Positions 24,416 to 33,785 of a stretch of 64,000 nucleotides of DNA are shown one piece after another. Each line of letters begins with the position of its first letter. The stretch's first letter is position 1. Under the pieces are notes generated by a model. The model did not search any database, had not been told where the DNA came from, and saw only the letters and a list, made by a program, of their open reading frames with translations. The position numbers and the translations under genes are program-made. Source of the DNA: Vibrio sp. SCSIO 43135 (GTDB lineage Bacteria > Pseudomonadota > Gammaproteobacteria > Enterobacterales > Vibrionaceae); NCBI RefSeq assembly GCF_023716665.1, contig NZ_CP071860.1:1240001-1304000 (forward strand), written 5' to 3'.

Positions 24416-25519
24416 ATGAAAAACGAATATCTACTACTGACACCTGGCCCACTATCTACCACTGAAACTGTACGTGAAGCTATGTTGAAAGACTGGTGTA
24501 CTTGGGACGATGACTACAACAAAGAGATTGTTGAAGTCATAAGAGCTAAGCTGGTTGCTTTAGCGACAACTTCGTCACAATACTCTTGTGTGCTAATGCA
24601 AGGCAGTGGCACCGCATCTGTTGAAGCGACGATTGGCAGCGCTATCGGTCAAGAAGGTAAGTTGCTGGTAGTAGATAATGGCGCTTACGGGGCACGCATC
24701 GCCCAAACAGCACAATACCTCAACATTCCGTGCCATGTGGTTTCACCAGGAGAAACATCACAGCCTAACTTGAACGAAGTTGAAGCCGCATTGGCATCGG
24801 ATCCTGCGATAAGCCATGTCGCCATTGTGCACTGCGAGACAACGACGGGTATGCTAAACCCAATCGAACCGGTTGCTACTCTTGCCAAGCAATACAATAA
24901 GACCGTAATCCTAGATGCTATGTCGAGCTTTGGTGGCATCCCAATGGATATCGCGGACTTAGGGATCGACTTCATGATCAGCTCTGCGAACAAATGTATT
25001 CAAGGTGTACCAGGCTTTGGTTTTGTTATCGCGAAACGAAGTGAGCTGGAAAAATGCCAAGGACAGGCTCGCTCTCTTAGCCTAGACCTCTACGACCAAT
25101 GGCACTGCATGGAAGTCAATCAGGGCAAATGGCGCTTCACCTCACCAACCCATACTGTGCGCGCTTTTTACCAAGCCTTAATTGAACTGGAGCAGGAAGG
25201 AGGCATCGAAGCGCGACACCAACGCTATCGCACCAATCAAACGACCCTTGTACAGGGAATGCGCTCACTTGGGTTTGAACCACTGTTAAGCGATGAATTG
25301 CACTCCCCAATCATCACTTCGTTTTATTCTCCTACTCACAGCGACTACCAGTTTAAAGAGTTCTATGAGCGCCTGAAGCAACAAGGTTTTGTGATTTATC
25401 CGGGTAAAGTCTCTAATGCTGATTGCTTCCGTATTGGTAACATCGGCGACGTTTATCCTGAAGATATCGCGTTGTTAATCGTAGCGGTCGAAAAGGCCAT
25501 GTACTGGAACGTTCAATAA
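24416..25519 (+). CDS. phnW: 2-Aminoethylphosphonate:pyruvate aminotransferase
   Basis: A 367-residue fold-type I PLP enzyme that converts AEP and pyruvate into phosphonoacetaldehyde and alanine. It starts LLLTPGPLSTTETVREAML. The glycine-rich cofactor region is MQGSGTASVEA, the PLP-nitrogen Asp is in VILDAMSSFGG (Asp167), and the PLP lysine is Lys193 in SSANKCIQGVPG. It is the first gene of the phnW-pbfA-phnX operon, with ten bases to the next gene. This is the entry step for AEP brought in by PhnSTUV. Confidence 0.95.
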   Translation: MKNEYLLLTPGPLSTTETVREAMLKDWCTWDDDYNKEIVEVIRAKLVALATTSSQYSCVLMQGSGTASVEATIGSAIGQEGKLLVVDNGAYGARIAQTAQYLNIPCHVVSPGETSQPNLNEVEAALASDPAISHVAIVHCETTTGMLNPIEPVATLAKQYNKTVILDAMSSFGGIPMDIADLGIDFMISSANKCIQGVPGFGFVIAKRSELEKCQGQARSLSLDLYDQWHCMEVNQGKWRFTSPTHTVRAFYQALIELEQEGGIEARHQRYRTNQTTLVQGMRSLGFEPLLSDELHSPIITSFYSPTHSDYQFKEFYERLKQQGFVIYPGKVSNADCFRIGNIGDVYPEDIALLIVAVEKAMYWNVQ

Positions 25520-25529
25520 GGCCGGAATC

Positions 25530-26921
25530 ATGACTGATACTTTAAATCCGACCCATTTCCGCAGCGAAGGCGACATTAACACTACGCCCGCACGCCAGAA
25601 ATGGAATGAATCACTGCAAGACCAACGAACTCAGGCTCTACTTAAGCGCGACAGCGACGTGTTCTTGCATCAAGCCATGTCGACACCTTGTTTGGATACG
25701 CTGGAGCATGCTGAAGGGATTTTCATTCAAGACAGCACCGGTAAACGCTACATGGACTTTCATGGTAATAACGTCCATCAGCTCGGTTATGGGCATCCAG
25801 ATGTTGTGGCAAAAGTCGCGGAGCAGATGGCATCTTTACCCTTCTCCCCTCGCCGATTCACCAATGAAACCGCGGTGAAATGTGCTGAGAAACTGACTGA
25901 TATCTGCGGCGGTGAGTTAAACCGAGTGTTGTTTGCTCCCGGCGGCACGTCCGTCGTTGGTATGGCACTGAAACTGGCTCGTCACGTCACTGGCAACTTT
26001 AAGGTCGTCTCTTTATGGGACTCTTTCCATGGGGCATCCCTTGATGCTATTTCGGTTGGCGGAGAAGCCTGTTTCCGTGAAGGGATGGGGCCTTTGATGG
26101 CTGGCGTTGAACGTATTCCACCCGCGGTCAGCTATCGCGGTGCTTTCCCATTACATAACCAAGCGTCTGAAGGTGCCAGCGATGTTCATTACGCCGATTA
26201 CCTAGAGTATGTGATTGAGAAAGAAGGTGGGGTCGGAGCCTTTATCGCTGAAGCCGTACGCAACACCGATGTTCAAGTACCAAGTAAGGCGTACTGGAAA
26301 CGAATCCGAGAAATCTGCGACAAACACAATGTCATGCTGATTATTGATGACATTCCAAATGGAATGGGCCGCAGCGGCGAATGGTTCACTCATCAAGCTT
26401 ACGACATTGAGCCAGATATTCTTTGTATCGGCAAAGGCTTTGGTGGTGGCTTAGTACCACTGGCTGCCATGGTCACAAAAGATAAGTACAACACGGCGGC
26501 CAACGTATCTCTGGGACACTACACCCATGAAAAAAGCCCGATTGGCTGCGCTGCAGCACTGGCAACTATGGAAGTAATCGAACGCGATAACTTGCTCGAT
26601 AAAGTGCGGCAAGACAGCGAGTTTGTACGCACAAGTTTGCTCGCTATGAAGGAAAAGTACCCGTTAATTGGGGATGTACGTGGCATCGGTTTGCTATGGG
26701 GAGTAGAACTCGTCACCGACCCGATTAGCAAGACTCGCGCATTTGAAGAAGCGGAAGCCGTGCTCTACCAATGTCTAAACAACGGATTGAGCTTTAAAGT
26801 TTCTCAAGGAAACGTCATTCAGCTTAGCCCACCACTGATCATTACACGCGAAGAATTGACTCGCGCGCTCACGATTTTTGAGCAAGCAATCGCCCACGTA
26901 TCTCAAGCATTTAATTACTAG
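25530..26921 (+). CDS. pbfA: (R)-1-Hydroxy-2-aminoethylphosphonate ammonia-lyase
   Basis: A 463-residue class-III-aminotransferase-like PLP protein. The PLP lysine is Lys302 in CIGKGFGGGLVPLAAMV, and the PLP Asp is Asp273 in IIDDIPNGMGRSGEW. True class III aminotransferases usually have DEVQTGFGR there; DDIPNGMGR is a visible departure. Its place between phnW and phnX matches PbfA, shown in a Vibrio splendidus strain to eliminate ammonia from (R)-1-hydroxy-AEP, giving phosphonoacetaldehyde for PhnX. It therefore widens the phosphonate diet of the PhnW-PhnX route. Automated annotation would probably call it an aminotransferase. Confidence 0.88.
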   Translation: MTDTLNPTHFRSEGDINTTPARQKWNESLQDQRTQALLKRDSDVFLHQAMSTPCLDTLEHAEGIFIQDSTGKRYMDFHGNNVHQLGYGHPDVVAKVAEQMASLPFSPRRFTNETAVKCAEKLTDICGGELNRVLFAPGGTSVVGMALKLARHVTGNFKVVSLWDSFHGASLDAISVGGEACFREGMGPLMAGVERIPPAVSYRGAFPLHNQASEGASDVHYADYLEYVIEKEGGVGAFIAEAVRNTDVQVPSKAYWKRIREICDKHNVMLIIDDIPNGMGRSGEWFTHQAYDIEPDILCIGKGFGGGLVPLAAMVTKDKYNTAANVSLGHYTHEKSPIGCAAALATMEVIERDNLLDKVRQDSEFVRTSLLAMKEKYPLIGDVRGIGLLWGVELVTDPISKTRAFEEAEAVLYQCLNNGLSFKVSQGNVIQLSPPLIITREELTRALTIFEQAIAHVSQAFNY

Positions 26922-26930
26922 GACAACATC

Positions 26931-27755
26931 ATGACTCAAACGACTACTACACCTATTCAAGCTGTTATCTTTGATTGGGCCGGCACTATTGTCGACTTTG
27001 GTTCATTTGCGCCAACCAGCATCTTCGTTGAAGCGTTTAAGCAGGGTTTTGACTTCAGCATCACGCTAGATGAAGCGCGTGAACCAATGGGGCTGGGTAA
27101 ATGGGATCACATTCAGGCGGTTGGCCGTCTACCTAGCGTCGATGCGCGATGGAACAACCAATTTGGCCGTTCGATGACCAGTGAAGACATCGACACCATT
27201 TACGCGGCATTCATGCCGTTACAAAAAGCTAAGGTTGCCGACCACGCAGAACCAATCCTAAATGCCATTGAAGTTGTTAACGACCTTAAGCAGCAAGGCA
27301 TTAAGATCGGTTCGTGCTCAGGTTATCCACGTGAAGTGATGGATGTTTTAATGCCGGTTGCAGCAGATTACGGCTATCGCCCAGATTGTGTGGTCGCTAC
27401 AGACGACCTACCTCAAGGCGGTCGCCCAGCTCCTTATATGGCGCTGAAAAATGTTATCGACTTAGCCGTCACCGATGTTAATGCTTGTATTAAGGTCGAC
27501 GATGCTGCTCCTGGTATCGACGAAGGACACAACGCAGGAATGTGGACAGTTGGTCTACTGCTTTCAGGCAATGAAGCAGGTCTTACTTTTGAACAGTACC
27601 AAGCAGCAGACAAAGCCACTCTCGACGCTGCTCGTGAAAAAGCGCACGCTAAGTTGTCGAAGTCGACACCACATTACCTTATCGACACCATTGCCGATTT
27701 ACCGCAAGTTCTTAAGGACATCGAAAAACGCCTACTCGCTGGTGAGCGCCCATAG
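26931..27755 (+). CDS. phnX: Phosphonoacetaldehyde hydrolase (phosphonatase)
   Basis: A 274-residue HAD-superfamily enzyme that splits the C-P bond of phosphonoacetaldehyde to acetaldehyde and phosphate. The nucleophile is Asp15 in VIFDWAGT, and the Schiff-base lysine is Lys57 in MGLGKWDHI within the cap. CSGYPREVMD and VKVDDAAPGIDEG-type motifs supply the remaining HAD residues. It lies ten bases after pbfA and ends the catabolic operon at the strong terminator 27779-27817. Confidence 0.95.
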   Translation: MTQTTTTPIQAVIFDWAGTIVDFGSFAPTSIFVEAFKQGFDFSITLDEAREPMGLGKWDHIQAVGRLPSVDARWNNQFGRSMTSEDIDTIYAAFMPLQKAKVADHAEPILNAIEVVNDLKQQGIKIGSCSGYPREVMDVLMPVAADYGYRPDCVVATDDLPQGGRPAPYMALKNVIDLAVTDVNACIKVDDAAPGIDEGHNAGMWTVGLLLSGNEAGLTFEQYQAADKATLDAAREKAHAKLSKSTPHYLIDTIADLPQVLKDIEKRLLAGERP

Positions 27756-27778
27756 CTAAGAGCCTCAGCAAGCACCTA

Positions 27779-27817
27779 CCAACAAAAAGCCGAGACTATG
27801 TCTCGGCTTTTTGTTGG
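27779..27817. terminator. Strong bidirectional terminator after phnX
   Basis: A perfect 17-bp inverted repeat (core AAAAAGCCGAGA / TCTCGGCTTTTT) with a five-base loop and A/T tails on both sides. It separates phnX from the convergent deacylase gene at 27833. Confidence 0.95.
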
Positions 27818-27832
27818 CTATGACGCGAATGG

Positions 27833-28822
27833 CTACTTAATTAGTCTCACGATCAAAGAGCCCGGCGCTCGAAGCGCTTCAACATTGTGGCTAAGGACCG
27901 TGGCATCACAAGGCGCAAAGTACTCTTCTACCCTATCGCCGAAACTGTCTAACTGAGTTGCTAAGAGATCGCCCTGACGAACGGTTTGCAGCAACTCGAC
28001 ATGCGCTTCCACAAACCCACCTTGAGTCGCTTTAACACTGACAATATCTCGACCTTCTACACAAGGTTTTAAATTGCTCGGTTCTCCGCTAATGACATGG
28101 TGCGCGGTGAGAATATTCATCACACCATCAACTGTACGAGCTATCAAAGCGGCATCTGTGTAACGACCGGCCCCCACTTCAACAGTAATACTCGGCACAC
28201 CATGTTCGTTCCAAGTGGTTTCTAACACCCCAGTTTCACCTGGATCGTCTAAAATTGCATCCGGGTTAAGTAAGCGAGCCATCTCTTTCGCCTCACTGAC
28301 TCGGTAATCAGCGAAGACATACAGCGGGTAAGTGGTGCCTGTAGTTTGAGTGTGAAGGTCTATGGCTAAATCCGCATTCGGCAGCAGCAGTTTCGACCAG
28401 AGAGTATGAATGTATCGCTCTACTTCGTTCCCTTCAGCTTTACCAGGGAAAAAACGGTTCATGTTTGATGGTGATGTATCTGGATCAACAGGGTAAAAGT
28501 TTCGGCTATGATGCAAAATTCCTGTTGGGTTCAGAGTCGGCACTATGGTCACACACCCAGCCAACTCTTGGTCCACCAATCGATTGGCTATTTTCAATGC
28601 CGAAACCACACCGCTCTGTTCGTCACCGTGTACTCCAGCAGTAATCACGACTCTTTTTCCAGGCTTTTCCCCCTTAAATACGCGTACGGGTAACATTTGC
28701 CATTGGCCAAGCGCGTTAGTCGCGACGGCAAAATTAAATTTATGTTCGCCACTGGTTAAGGTATTCACATCCAGAGAATCAATTAGGGGCAGTGTTGAGT
28801 TTGTATGCGTCAGTCTATTCAT
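27833..28822 (-). CDS. Succinylglutamate desuccinylase/aspartoacylase-family (M14) hydrolase
   Basis: A 329-residue zinc hydrolase. The metal site is TAGVHGDEQSG (His and Glu), with a second His in LAIDLHTQTTG. The substrate loop SNMNRFFPG and the catalytic Glu in TVEVGAGR follow. A C-terminal beta barrel-like domain follows from about 250. The family removes acyl groups from amino acids or related amines. The YfcC carrier lies upstream on the same strand, so uptake plus deacylation of an N-acylated compound is a fair guess. It does not share an operon with phnX. Confidence 0.83.
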   Translation of the reverse strand: MNRLTHTNSTLPLIDSLDVNTLTSGEHKFNFAVATNALGQWQMLPVRVFKGEKPGKRVVITAGVHGDEQSGVVSALKIANRLVDQELAGCVTIVPTLNPTGILHHSRNFYPVDPDTSPSNMNRFFPGKAEGNEVERYIHTLWSKLLLPNADLAIDLHTQTTGTTYPLYVFADYRVSEAKEMARLLNPDAILDDPGETGVLETTWNEHGVPSITVEVGAGRYTDAALIARTVDGVMNILTAHHVISGEPSNLKPCVEGRDIVSVKATQGGFVEAHVELLQTVRQGDLLATQLDSFGDRVEEYFAPCDATVLSHNVEALRAPGSLIVRLIK

Positions 28823-28875
28823 TGTTCTTCTTTCTCAATCAATACAGGCCAAAATCGAATAGTGGCCTGATTGGC

Positions 28876-28904
28876 AAACAAAAACGAGCCCAAAATTGGG
28901 CTCG
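28876..28904 (-). terminator. Terminator after the YfcC gene
   Basis: A 9-bp stem (CGAGCCCAA / TTGGGCTCG) with a minimal loop is followed on the minus strand by TTTTTGTTTG. It limits read-through from the carrier gene into the deacylase gene. Confidence 0.82.
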
Positions 28905-28965
28905 TACTTGGCTTTTCGATGAGAGTATACCCAACGAAAGCAATCTTTCTCAGACATTCATCGGG

Positions 28966-30498
28966 TTATGCAAAACCAGTTACATGTGCGCCGATCACTA
29001 CCGCACTCGACAGCACGAACAGCAATCCGATGAATCGACCACAGAACTTAATCCATACCCCCCAATCAATGCGACACACGCCTAATGTTGCCATCAAAGA
29101 CGCAGAGGTTGGGACCACAATGTTGGTAAAGCCATCACCCAATTGGAAAGCAAGAACAGCAACCTGACGGCTAACACCTGCGATATCTGCAAGTGGTGCT
29201 AACAGAGGCATAGTTAGTGCAGCTTGGCCAGATCCTGAAGTAACAAAGAAATTGAATACCGATTGGAAAACGTACATCAGCCATGCAGCCATCACATCTG
29301 GCAAGCCGCTAATAAAGCCACCAGCGCTGTTGAGGATGCTGTTAAGTACGCTTGCTTCACCGCTAGCACCGCCGCCGAGGATCAAAAGTACCCCCTTCGC
29401 ACAACCCACAAGTAGAGCTGGCGCTAACATCATGCCAGCTCCTTCTTTAAACGCATCTGCCGCATCGTTTAAAGTCATGCCGTTAAGACGGAAAACTGCA
29501 CCGATAATCGCAACGATAAAGCCCATAGTGAAGAACTGTGAAGCAATTTCCGGGATGTACCACGCATGCGCAACTACCCCGTAGATAACCCAAATGGTGG
29601 TTGCAAACACCGTCAGCATGACGAGTGTGTCACCTAGTGTCCATTGCTTAACTTGCTCATCGGCAGTGTCTTCTTGTGCTCTAAAGTGTGCATCGGTGTT
29701 GTAAGTTAGAGATGAGTGTGGATTCGCTTTGATTCTCGCCGCATACGTCATCGTAAAAATAATGCCGACAAGAGTGAAACCTACCCACATAACAATACGA
29801 AAACTCATGCCAGAAAGCACTGGGATACCCGCGATGCCTTGGGCAATCGCAACAGAGAATGGATTCATCCATGATGCAGCAAAACCGATCTGGGTGGCAA
29901 CGTAGGTCACCATGACCGTAGTAATACTGTCGTAGCCTAACCGTACCATTAGCGGAGCAATGATGATGGCAAACGCCACCGCCTCTTCACCCATACCAAA
30001 CACGGCACCACCAAGAGAGAACAGAGCAAAAAGAACTGGTACAAAGAGAGCTTCACTGCCCTTGGTTCGATTGATCAAGTGCAAGATACCGCTGTCGATA
30101 CTGCCCGTACGAATTACCACACCAAATGAGCCGCCAATAAGAAGCATGAACATGATAACACCAATTGCACTGCCCCATTTAGAACCAGAAACTAGCCCTT
30201 CAAACGGAAAGTTCATTAGGCCAATGCCGCCACCTGATGAGAAGAATCCAACAGTGTTGTACACCAATTCACCCGCCTCATCGGTTGCATACGCAAACGA
30301 AGCAGGGTCGATAACAGTACGTGTTTTTTCCACCCCATCGGCTAGATAAGTGACATCTTGGCTATCAAAGGTACCGGCAGGAATAAAATAGGTAAGAATA
30401 GTGGCAAGGATACCAATAAAGAAAATAAGAATTAGGGTATCGGGCATTTGCCAATTTTTGGCTTTCTCTACCCCTGAGATTGGTTGAGTTTGTTCCAT
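28966..30498 (-). CDS. yfcC: YfcC-family membrane carrier (DcuC/ArgE-type superfamily)
   Basis: A 510-residue polytopic membrane protein of the YfcC/C4-dicarboxylate-carrier superfamily, with about 12 helices and an early periplasmic loop (about 40-100). Characteristic stretches are GGSFGVVIRTGSIDSGI, VFGMGEEAVAFAIIIAPLM and FVTSGSGQAALTMPLLAPLADI. Substrates of this family are poorly known; basic amino acids and dicarboxylates are proposed. It lies upstream of an M14 deacylase gene, suggesting it imports an acylated amino compound. Confidence 0.85.
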   Translation of the reverse strand: MEQTQPISGVEKAKNWQMPDTLILIFFIGILATILTYFIPAGTFDSQDVTYLADGVEKTRTVIDPASFAYATDEAGELVYNTVGFFSSGGGIGLMNFPFEGLVSGSKWGSAIGVIMFMLLIGGSFGVVIRTGSIDSGILHLINRTKGSEALFVPVLFALFSLGGAVFGMGEEAVAFAIIIAPLMVRLGYDSITTVMVTYVATQIGFAASWMNPFSVAIAQGIAGIPVLSGMSFRIVMWVGFTLVGIIFTMTYAARIKANPHSSLTYNTDAHFRAQEDTADEQVKQWTLGDTLVMLTVFATTIWVIYGVVAHAWYIPEIASQFFTMGFIVAIIGAVFRLNGMTLNDAADAFKEGAGMMLAPALLVGCAKGVLLILGGGASGEASVLNSILNSAGGFISGLPDVMAAWLMYVFQSVFNFFVTSGSGQAALTMPLLAPLADIAGVSRQVAVLAFQLGDGFTNIVVPTSASLMATLGVCRIDWGVWIKFCGRFIGLLFVLSSAVVIGAHVTGFA

Positions 30499-30706
30499 GA
30501 TTTTTATTTATATTCACTGAAAGTGAATAAATTATCACAATCATTTTTGGTTAATTCAACCAAAAATCCACACCAGAACGAACTTTAACTCCTACAAAAT
30601 AAATAATTAAAGTATTAATTACCAACTTTATACATTTTTGTAGCATTGAAATTCACTAAAACTAATAGTTCAGCCCATCCAATGCGCCATACATATGAAT
30701 CACTAA

Positions 30707-31312
30707 TTAATAAAAGTGGCTAAAAGCGATCGCCTTTTGAATAAACACCTGTAATTCCAATTCGCCTTGCGGTGTTAGCGTCCAACAAAACAGTAAAAAA
30801 TTAATTAGCAGCGTAAGCCAGAAAATAAACATAAAAACCGGTACTCGGCTTTTATGCTGCAAGATAGATTGAGCAAGAATAGCACCCGGCCATCCTCCCA
30901 TTACGGAAATCACGTGTAGTAGCGTCTCAGGGACTCGCCATCCCCCAGTCGCTTCTGCGGTTTTATCATAACCATACAGTGAATAAGTTACTGCACTCGC
31001 CATGAGATAATAAAGAAGTATGATCACTGGGTAGTCGAACAACCAAACGCTAGAGACCATGATGGTGCTAAACCAAATCACAATCGCCATAGAAAAATTA
31101 AATACAATTGGTCGCTCAACCTTAACCGCTCTCAGTCCACCGGAAGAATCTTTGGCGAGGGAAAATTGGACTCGCTCATTTATTCTCGGCCGCTGAGCAC
31201 GACCCGAAACATCGGTGATGTGGAAGAAAATACGTGTTGCTTGGTTCTCAACAGTAATAAAGCCGTACCCTTTCAGGTCATTCCATTCAGCGACTTTTCC
31301 TACGATTGCCAT
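30707..31312 (-). CDS. Cold-shock-domain protein with DUF1294 membrane domain
   Basis: A 201-residue fusion. Residues 1-67 form a cold-shock domain with the RNA-binding signature KGYGFITVE and IFFHITDVSG. Residues 72-195 are the DUF1294 membrane domain with four helices, including the conserved YGYDKTAEATGGWRVPETLLH and GGWPGAILAQ. The fusion is common in proteobacteria, but its role is not established; a membrane-tethered nucleic-acid-binding protein is the literal reading. It is transcribed alone. Confidence 0.9.
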   Translation of the reverse strand: MAIVGKVAEWNDLKGYGFITVENQATRIFFHITDVSGRAQRPRINERVQFSLAKDSSGGLRAVKVERPIVFNFSMAIVIWFSTIMVSSVWLFDYPVIILLYYLMASAVTYSLYGYDKTAEATGGWRVPETLLHVISVMGGWPGAILAQSILQHKSRVPVFMFIFWLTLLINFLLFCWTLTPQGELELQVFIQKAIAFSHFY

Positions 31313-31581
31313 GGTGTCGTCCTTTATTCAGCCAATTAAGTAGCTGAATCTTCTAGCCAAATTTGTCGTCGTCTTCGTAATACACTCGTTATTCGATTCG
31401 AGTGCGATCACTTCTCGCCTTAAAAGTGTAGTTGCATATAAAACGAAAGGCATGCAATTGGTCACATTTTAATCAATGCAATTGCATATGAAGAGATAAT
31501 AAATCCTGCACTACTGACAAGAACTGACAGTCCTTTTGGTTAGTCTTATTTCGAACTCAACAACACAGAAAGGAGAACGTC

Positions 31582-31893
31582 ATGAGTCAAATCGTTGAAA
31601 TGGTAAAGTTTTCACTACTCGATACAGCGAATGAGCAAGAATTTATTACTGCGGCAGAGCGCAGCCAACAGTTTGTGAAAAGTCTGCCGGGCTTTTTGTA
31701 TCGCTCACTTAGCCATAATGAAGAAACCAACGTTTGGACTGACACTGTATATTGGCAATCAATGGAAGAAGCAAAATCGGCTGGCGAGCAGTTTATGGCG
31801 TGCGAAGACTGCCAACCACTGATGTCACTAATCAACCCAGAGTCGGTAGATATGACACACCAAGTCATTAAAATGAATTCATGTGAAGGCTAG
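31582..31893 (+). CDS. Dimeric alpha-beta-barrel (ABM-like) protein
   Basis: A 103-residue protein with the ferredoxin-like ABM pattern: an initial strand QIVEMVKFSLL, helix EFITAAERSQQFVKSLPGF, strand YRSLSHNEETNVWTDTVYW and helix MEEAKSAGEQFM. Some relatives are small monooxygenases, others just stress-response or binding proteins; no catalytic residue can be assigned. AAAGGAG lies seven bases upstream. The WYL regulator begins 33 bases after its stop, so the pair is probably one unit, perhaps with regulator and target together. Confidence 0.72.
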   Translation: MSQIVEMVKFSLLDTANEQEFITAAERSQQFVKSLPGFLYRSLSHNEETNVWTDTVYWQSMEEAKSAGEQFMACEDCQPLMSLINPESVDMTHQVIKMNSCEG

Positions 31894-31925
31894 GAATAGG
31901 CTGCTAGTCGCGTAGAGGGATTGAT

Positions 31926-32612
31926 ATGAGCAAATCAGAGCGGTTGTTTGAACTTCTGACATTACTACGAGCCAAGCGCTACGCTGTCACAGCAGCAGAG
32001 TTGGCTAGCGTGTTGGAAGTCAGTGAACGAACCATCTATCGTGATATTCAATCCCTGCTCAACTCCGGTGTCCCTATTCAAGGGGAAGCCGGAGTTGGCT
32101 ATATGCTCCAAGCGGGCTCTCACCTGCCGCCACTTATGTTTACCGAGAAAGAGATGATGGCTCTTGAACTTGGCATGCGTATGGTTCGAGCTTGGTCAGA
32201 TGAAGAACTTGCAAAAGCATCACAAAGCGCGTCGACAAAAATACAATCCGTATTGCCAGACAAACTGAAACAGCAAATCGAATCGTTTCCTATTATTGTG
32301 CCCGACTACCACATTCAGTCCGACACCGCGAAGCGAGGCCAGCTTTTACGGCGTGCAACGGACATGCAGCACAAGGTGTCGGTTCATTATATTGCAGAGA
32401 ATGGCTCGATGACCGAACGCATCTTGCAGCCATTAGGGCAAATTTTCTGGGGGAAAAACTGGACGCTGGTTGCGTGGTGCGAGCTAAGAGATGAATACCG
32501 CCATTTCCGTCTCGATCGAATTCAGAAATTAGCGGTATTAGAAGAAGCATTTAGCCTATCGGAAACAAAGTCGTTACCACACTACATTTCGTTGTATAAA
32601 CCGCCAGAATAG
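31926..32612 (+). CDS. YafY-like WYL-domain transcriptional regulator
   Basis: A 228-residue regulator. The N-terminal HTH_11 domain (VTAAELASVLEVSERTIYRDIQSLLNSGVPI, about 19-50) is typical of the YafY/DeoR-like group. A WYL domain with a C-terminal WCX-like part follows (ILQPLGQIFWGKNWTLVAWCELRDEYRHFRLDRI, about 165-198). WYL proteins sense nucleotides, oligonucleotides or other small ligands. It is encoded just behind the ABM-like gene and may control it. Confidence 0.9.
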   Translation: MSKSERLFELLTLLRAKRYAVTAAELASVLEVSERTIYRDIQSLLNSGVPIQGEAGVGYMLQAGSHLPPLMFTEKEMMALELGMRMVRAWSDEELAKASQSASTKIQSVLPDKLKQQIESFPIIVPDYHIQSDTAKRGQLLRRATDMQHKVSVHYIAENGSMTERILQPLGQIFWGKNWTLVAWCELRDEYRHFRLDRIQKLAVLEEAFSLSETKSLPHYISLYKPPE

Positions 32613-32652
32613 CGACCTAGACGGCTCTAGAACGTGCAATAACGACATATGT

Positions 32653-33327
32653 TTATGCCGTTAAGATGTTTTGTAGCTCAGTCAGTGAGTTCACCGTGTA
32701 ATGAGGTTCAATACCCTCAACTTCGCTAGCTCCGGTAGTGTTAAGCCAACACGTCTCGATACCAAAGTTTAGGCCGCCGAGAATATCAGAATGCGGGTTA
32801 TCACCAACCATCAGAACTTTCGATTTACACGGGTTACCCATTCTTTCCAGCGCGTGAGCGAAGATACCGAGATCCGGCTTCGCAATGCCAACTTCTTCTG
32901 AAATCACAACGTGATCAAAATAATCTGTCATACCGGTGCGCTCTAAGCGAATCGCCTGTAGCTCAGTAAATCCATTAGTGATGATGCCCATCTTCGCTTT
33001 TCCAGAAAGCGATTCCATTAACTCTTTGGCTCCAGGCAATAAAGTACAGATGTCCGCCATGGCTTCTAGAAACGCAGAGTTAAGCTCAGCGGTTGTTGTA
33101 TCGAGCTTCTTAGCCCAAGCGTCGAAACGCGTGTGCTTTAATTGCTCTGCAGTGATCACACCATCTTGATAATCGACCCAAAGCGGTTTGTTTACTTCTT
33201 GGTAAACAGCAAAATCTTGCTCGGTGAAATCTACCCCTTTGCGTGAGAACATCAGCTGCATACCTTTGAAAGCATCAAAATGAAACAAGGTTTCGTCAGC
33301 ATCAAATAGAATCCAATCGTACTTCAT
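32653..33327 (-). CDS. yjjG: Pyrimidine 5'-nucleotidase (HAD family)
   Basis: A 224-residue HAD phosphatase. Motif I is LFDADETLF (Asp9/Asp11), motif II is GIITNGF, motif III has the lysine in GIAKPDLGIF, and motif IV is MVGDNPHSDILGG. It matches YjjG, a house-cleaning nucleotidase acting on dUMP, dTMP and non-canonical pyrimidine nucleotides. ATG 33327 has AAGGAG six bases upstream; the frame stays open to 33423 but without conserved content. Confidence 0.9.
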   Translation of the reverse strand: MKYDWILFDADETLFHFDAFKGMQLMFSRKGVDFTEQDFAVYQEVNKPLWVDYQDGVITAEQLKHTRFDAWAKKLDTTTAELNSAFLEAMADICTLLPGAKELMESLSGKAKMGIITNGFTELQAIRLERTGMTDYFDHVVISEEVGIAKPDLGIFAHALERMGNPCKSKVLMVGDNPHSDILGGLNFGIETCWLNTTGASEVEGIEPHYTVNSLTELQNILTA

Positions 33328-33569
33328 GATTACTCCTTTTAAGACCGAGCTAGTGTACTCCTTTTCCCTCATCAAGAAAGCACAATTTTGCTTTATAACT
33401 TGGCTTAGATTCATCATTCTCACGGGTAGGTTATTGTCTGTGAACCGTGACCTTCAGCTCAACTTGAGAATATGAAATCAATTTAGTTTCGTTCAATGAG
33501 CAAGCTCAACTTTTCTACAGCAACAACTGGTTATAAAGAGGAGGAATCCGTCCGAGCAGTGGTGATGTT

Positions 33570-33734
33570 ATGAAACGATTTTTCCCATCCAGCGTGATGC
33601 TCACGCCTTTCCTCGTCAAATACTATGACGAGACAAACGACGACCAACCAACAGCCCAAAAAGAACAAACACAACAAGAATCGCTGGTTGATTCCGAACA
33701 AAAGGACGCTACGCTAGAACAAGAATTGTCCTAA
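33570..33734 (+). CDS. Possible 54-residue protein upstream of elbB
   Basis: ATG at 33570 opens 54 codons. The N-terminus is hydrophobic and aromatic (MKRFFPSSVMLTPFLVKYY) and the rest is acidic and Gln-rich. It lies 51 bases before elbB on the same strand, with GTGGTGAT as a weak ribosome site. The split composition looks like a real small protein rather than random sequence, but I recognise no family and it could be untranslated leader. Confidence 0.35.
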   Translation: MKRFFPSSVMLTPFLVKYYDETNDDQPTAQKEQTQQESLVDSEQKDATLEQELS

Positions 33735-33785
33735 AATCAGCAATAACTCAATAAATACAATAACGTCAGAAAAAAGGAAGAAATA

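Noticed and set aside
28871..29167. Plus-strand frames over the yfcC 3' end
   Set aside because: They lie opposite a strongly conserved membrane protein and are explained as shadows of it.
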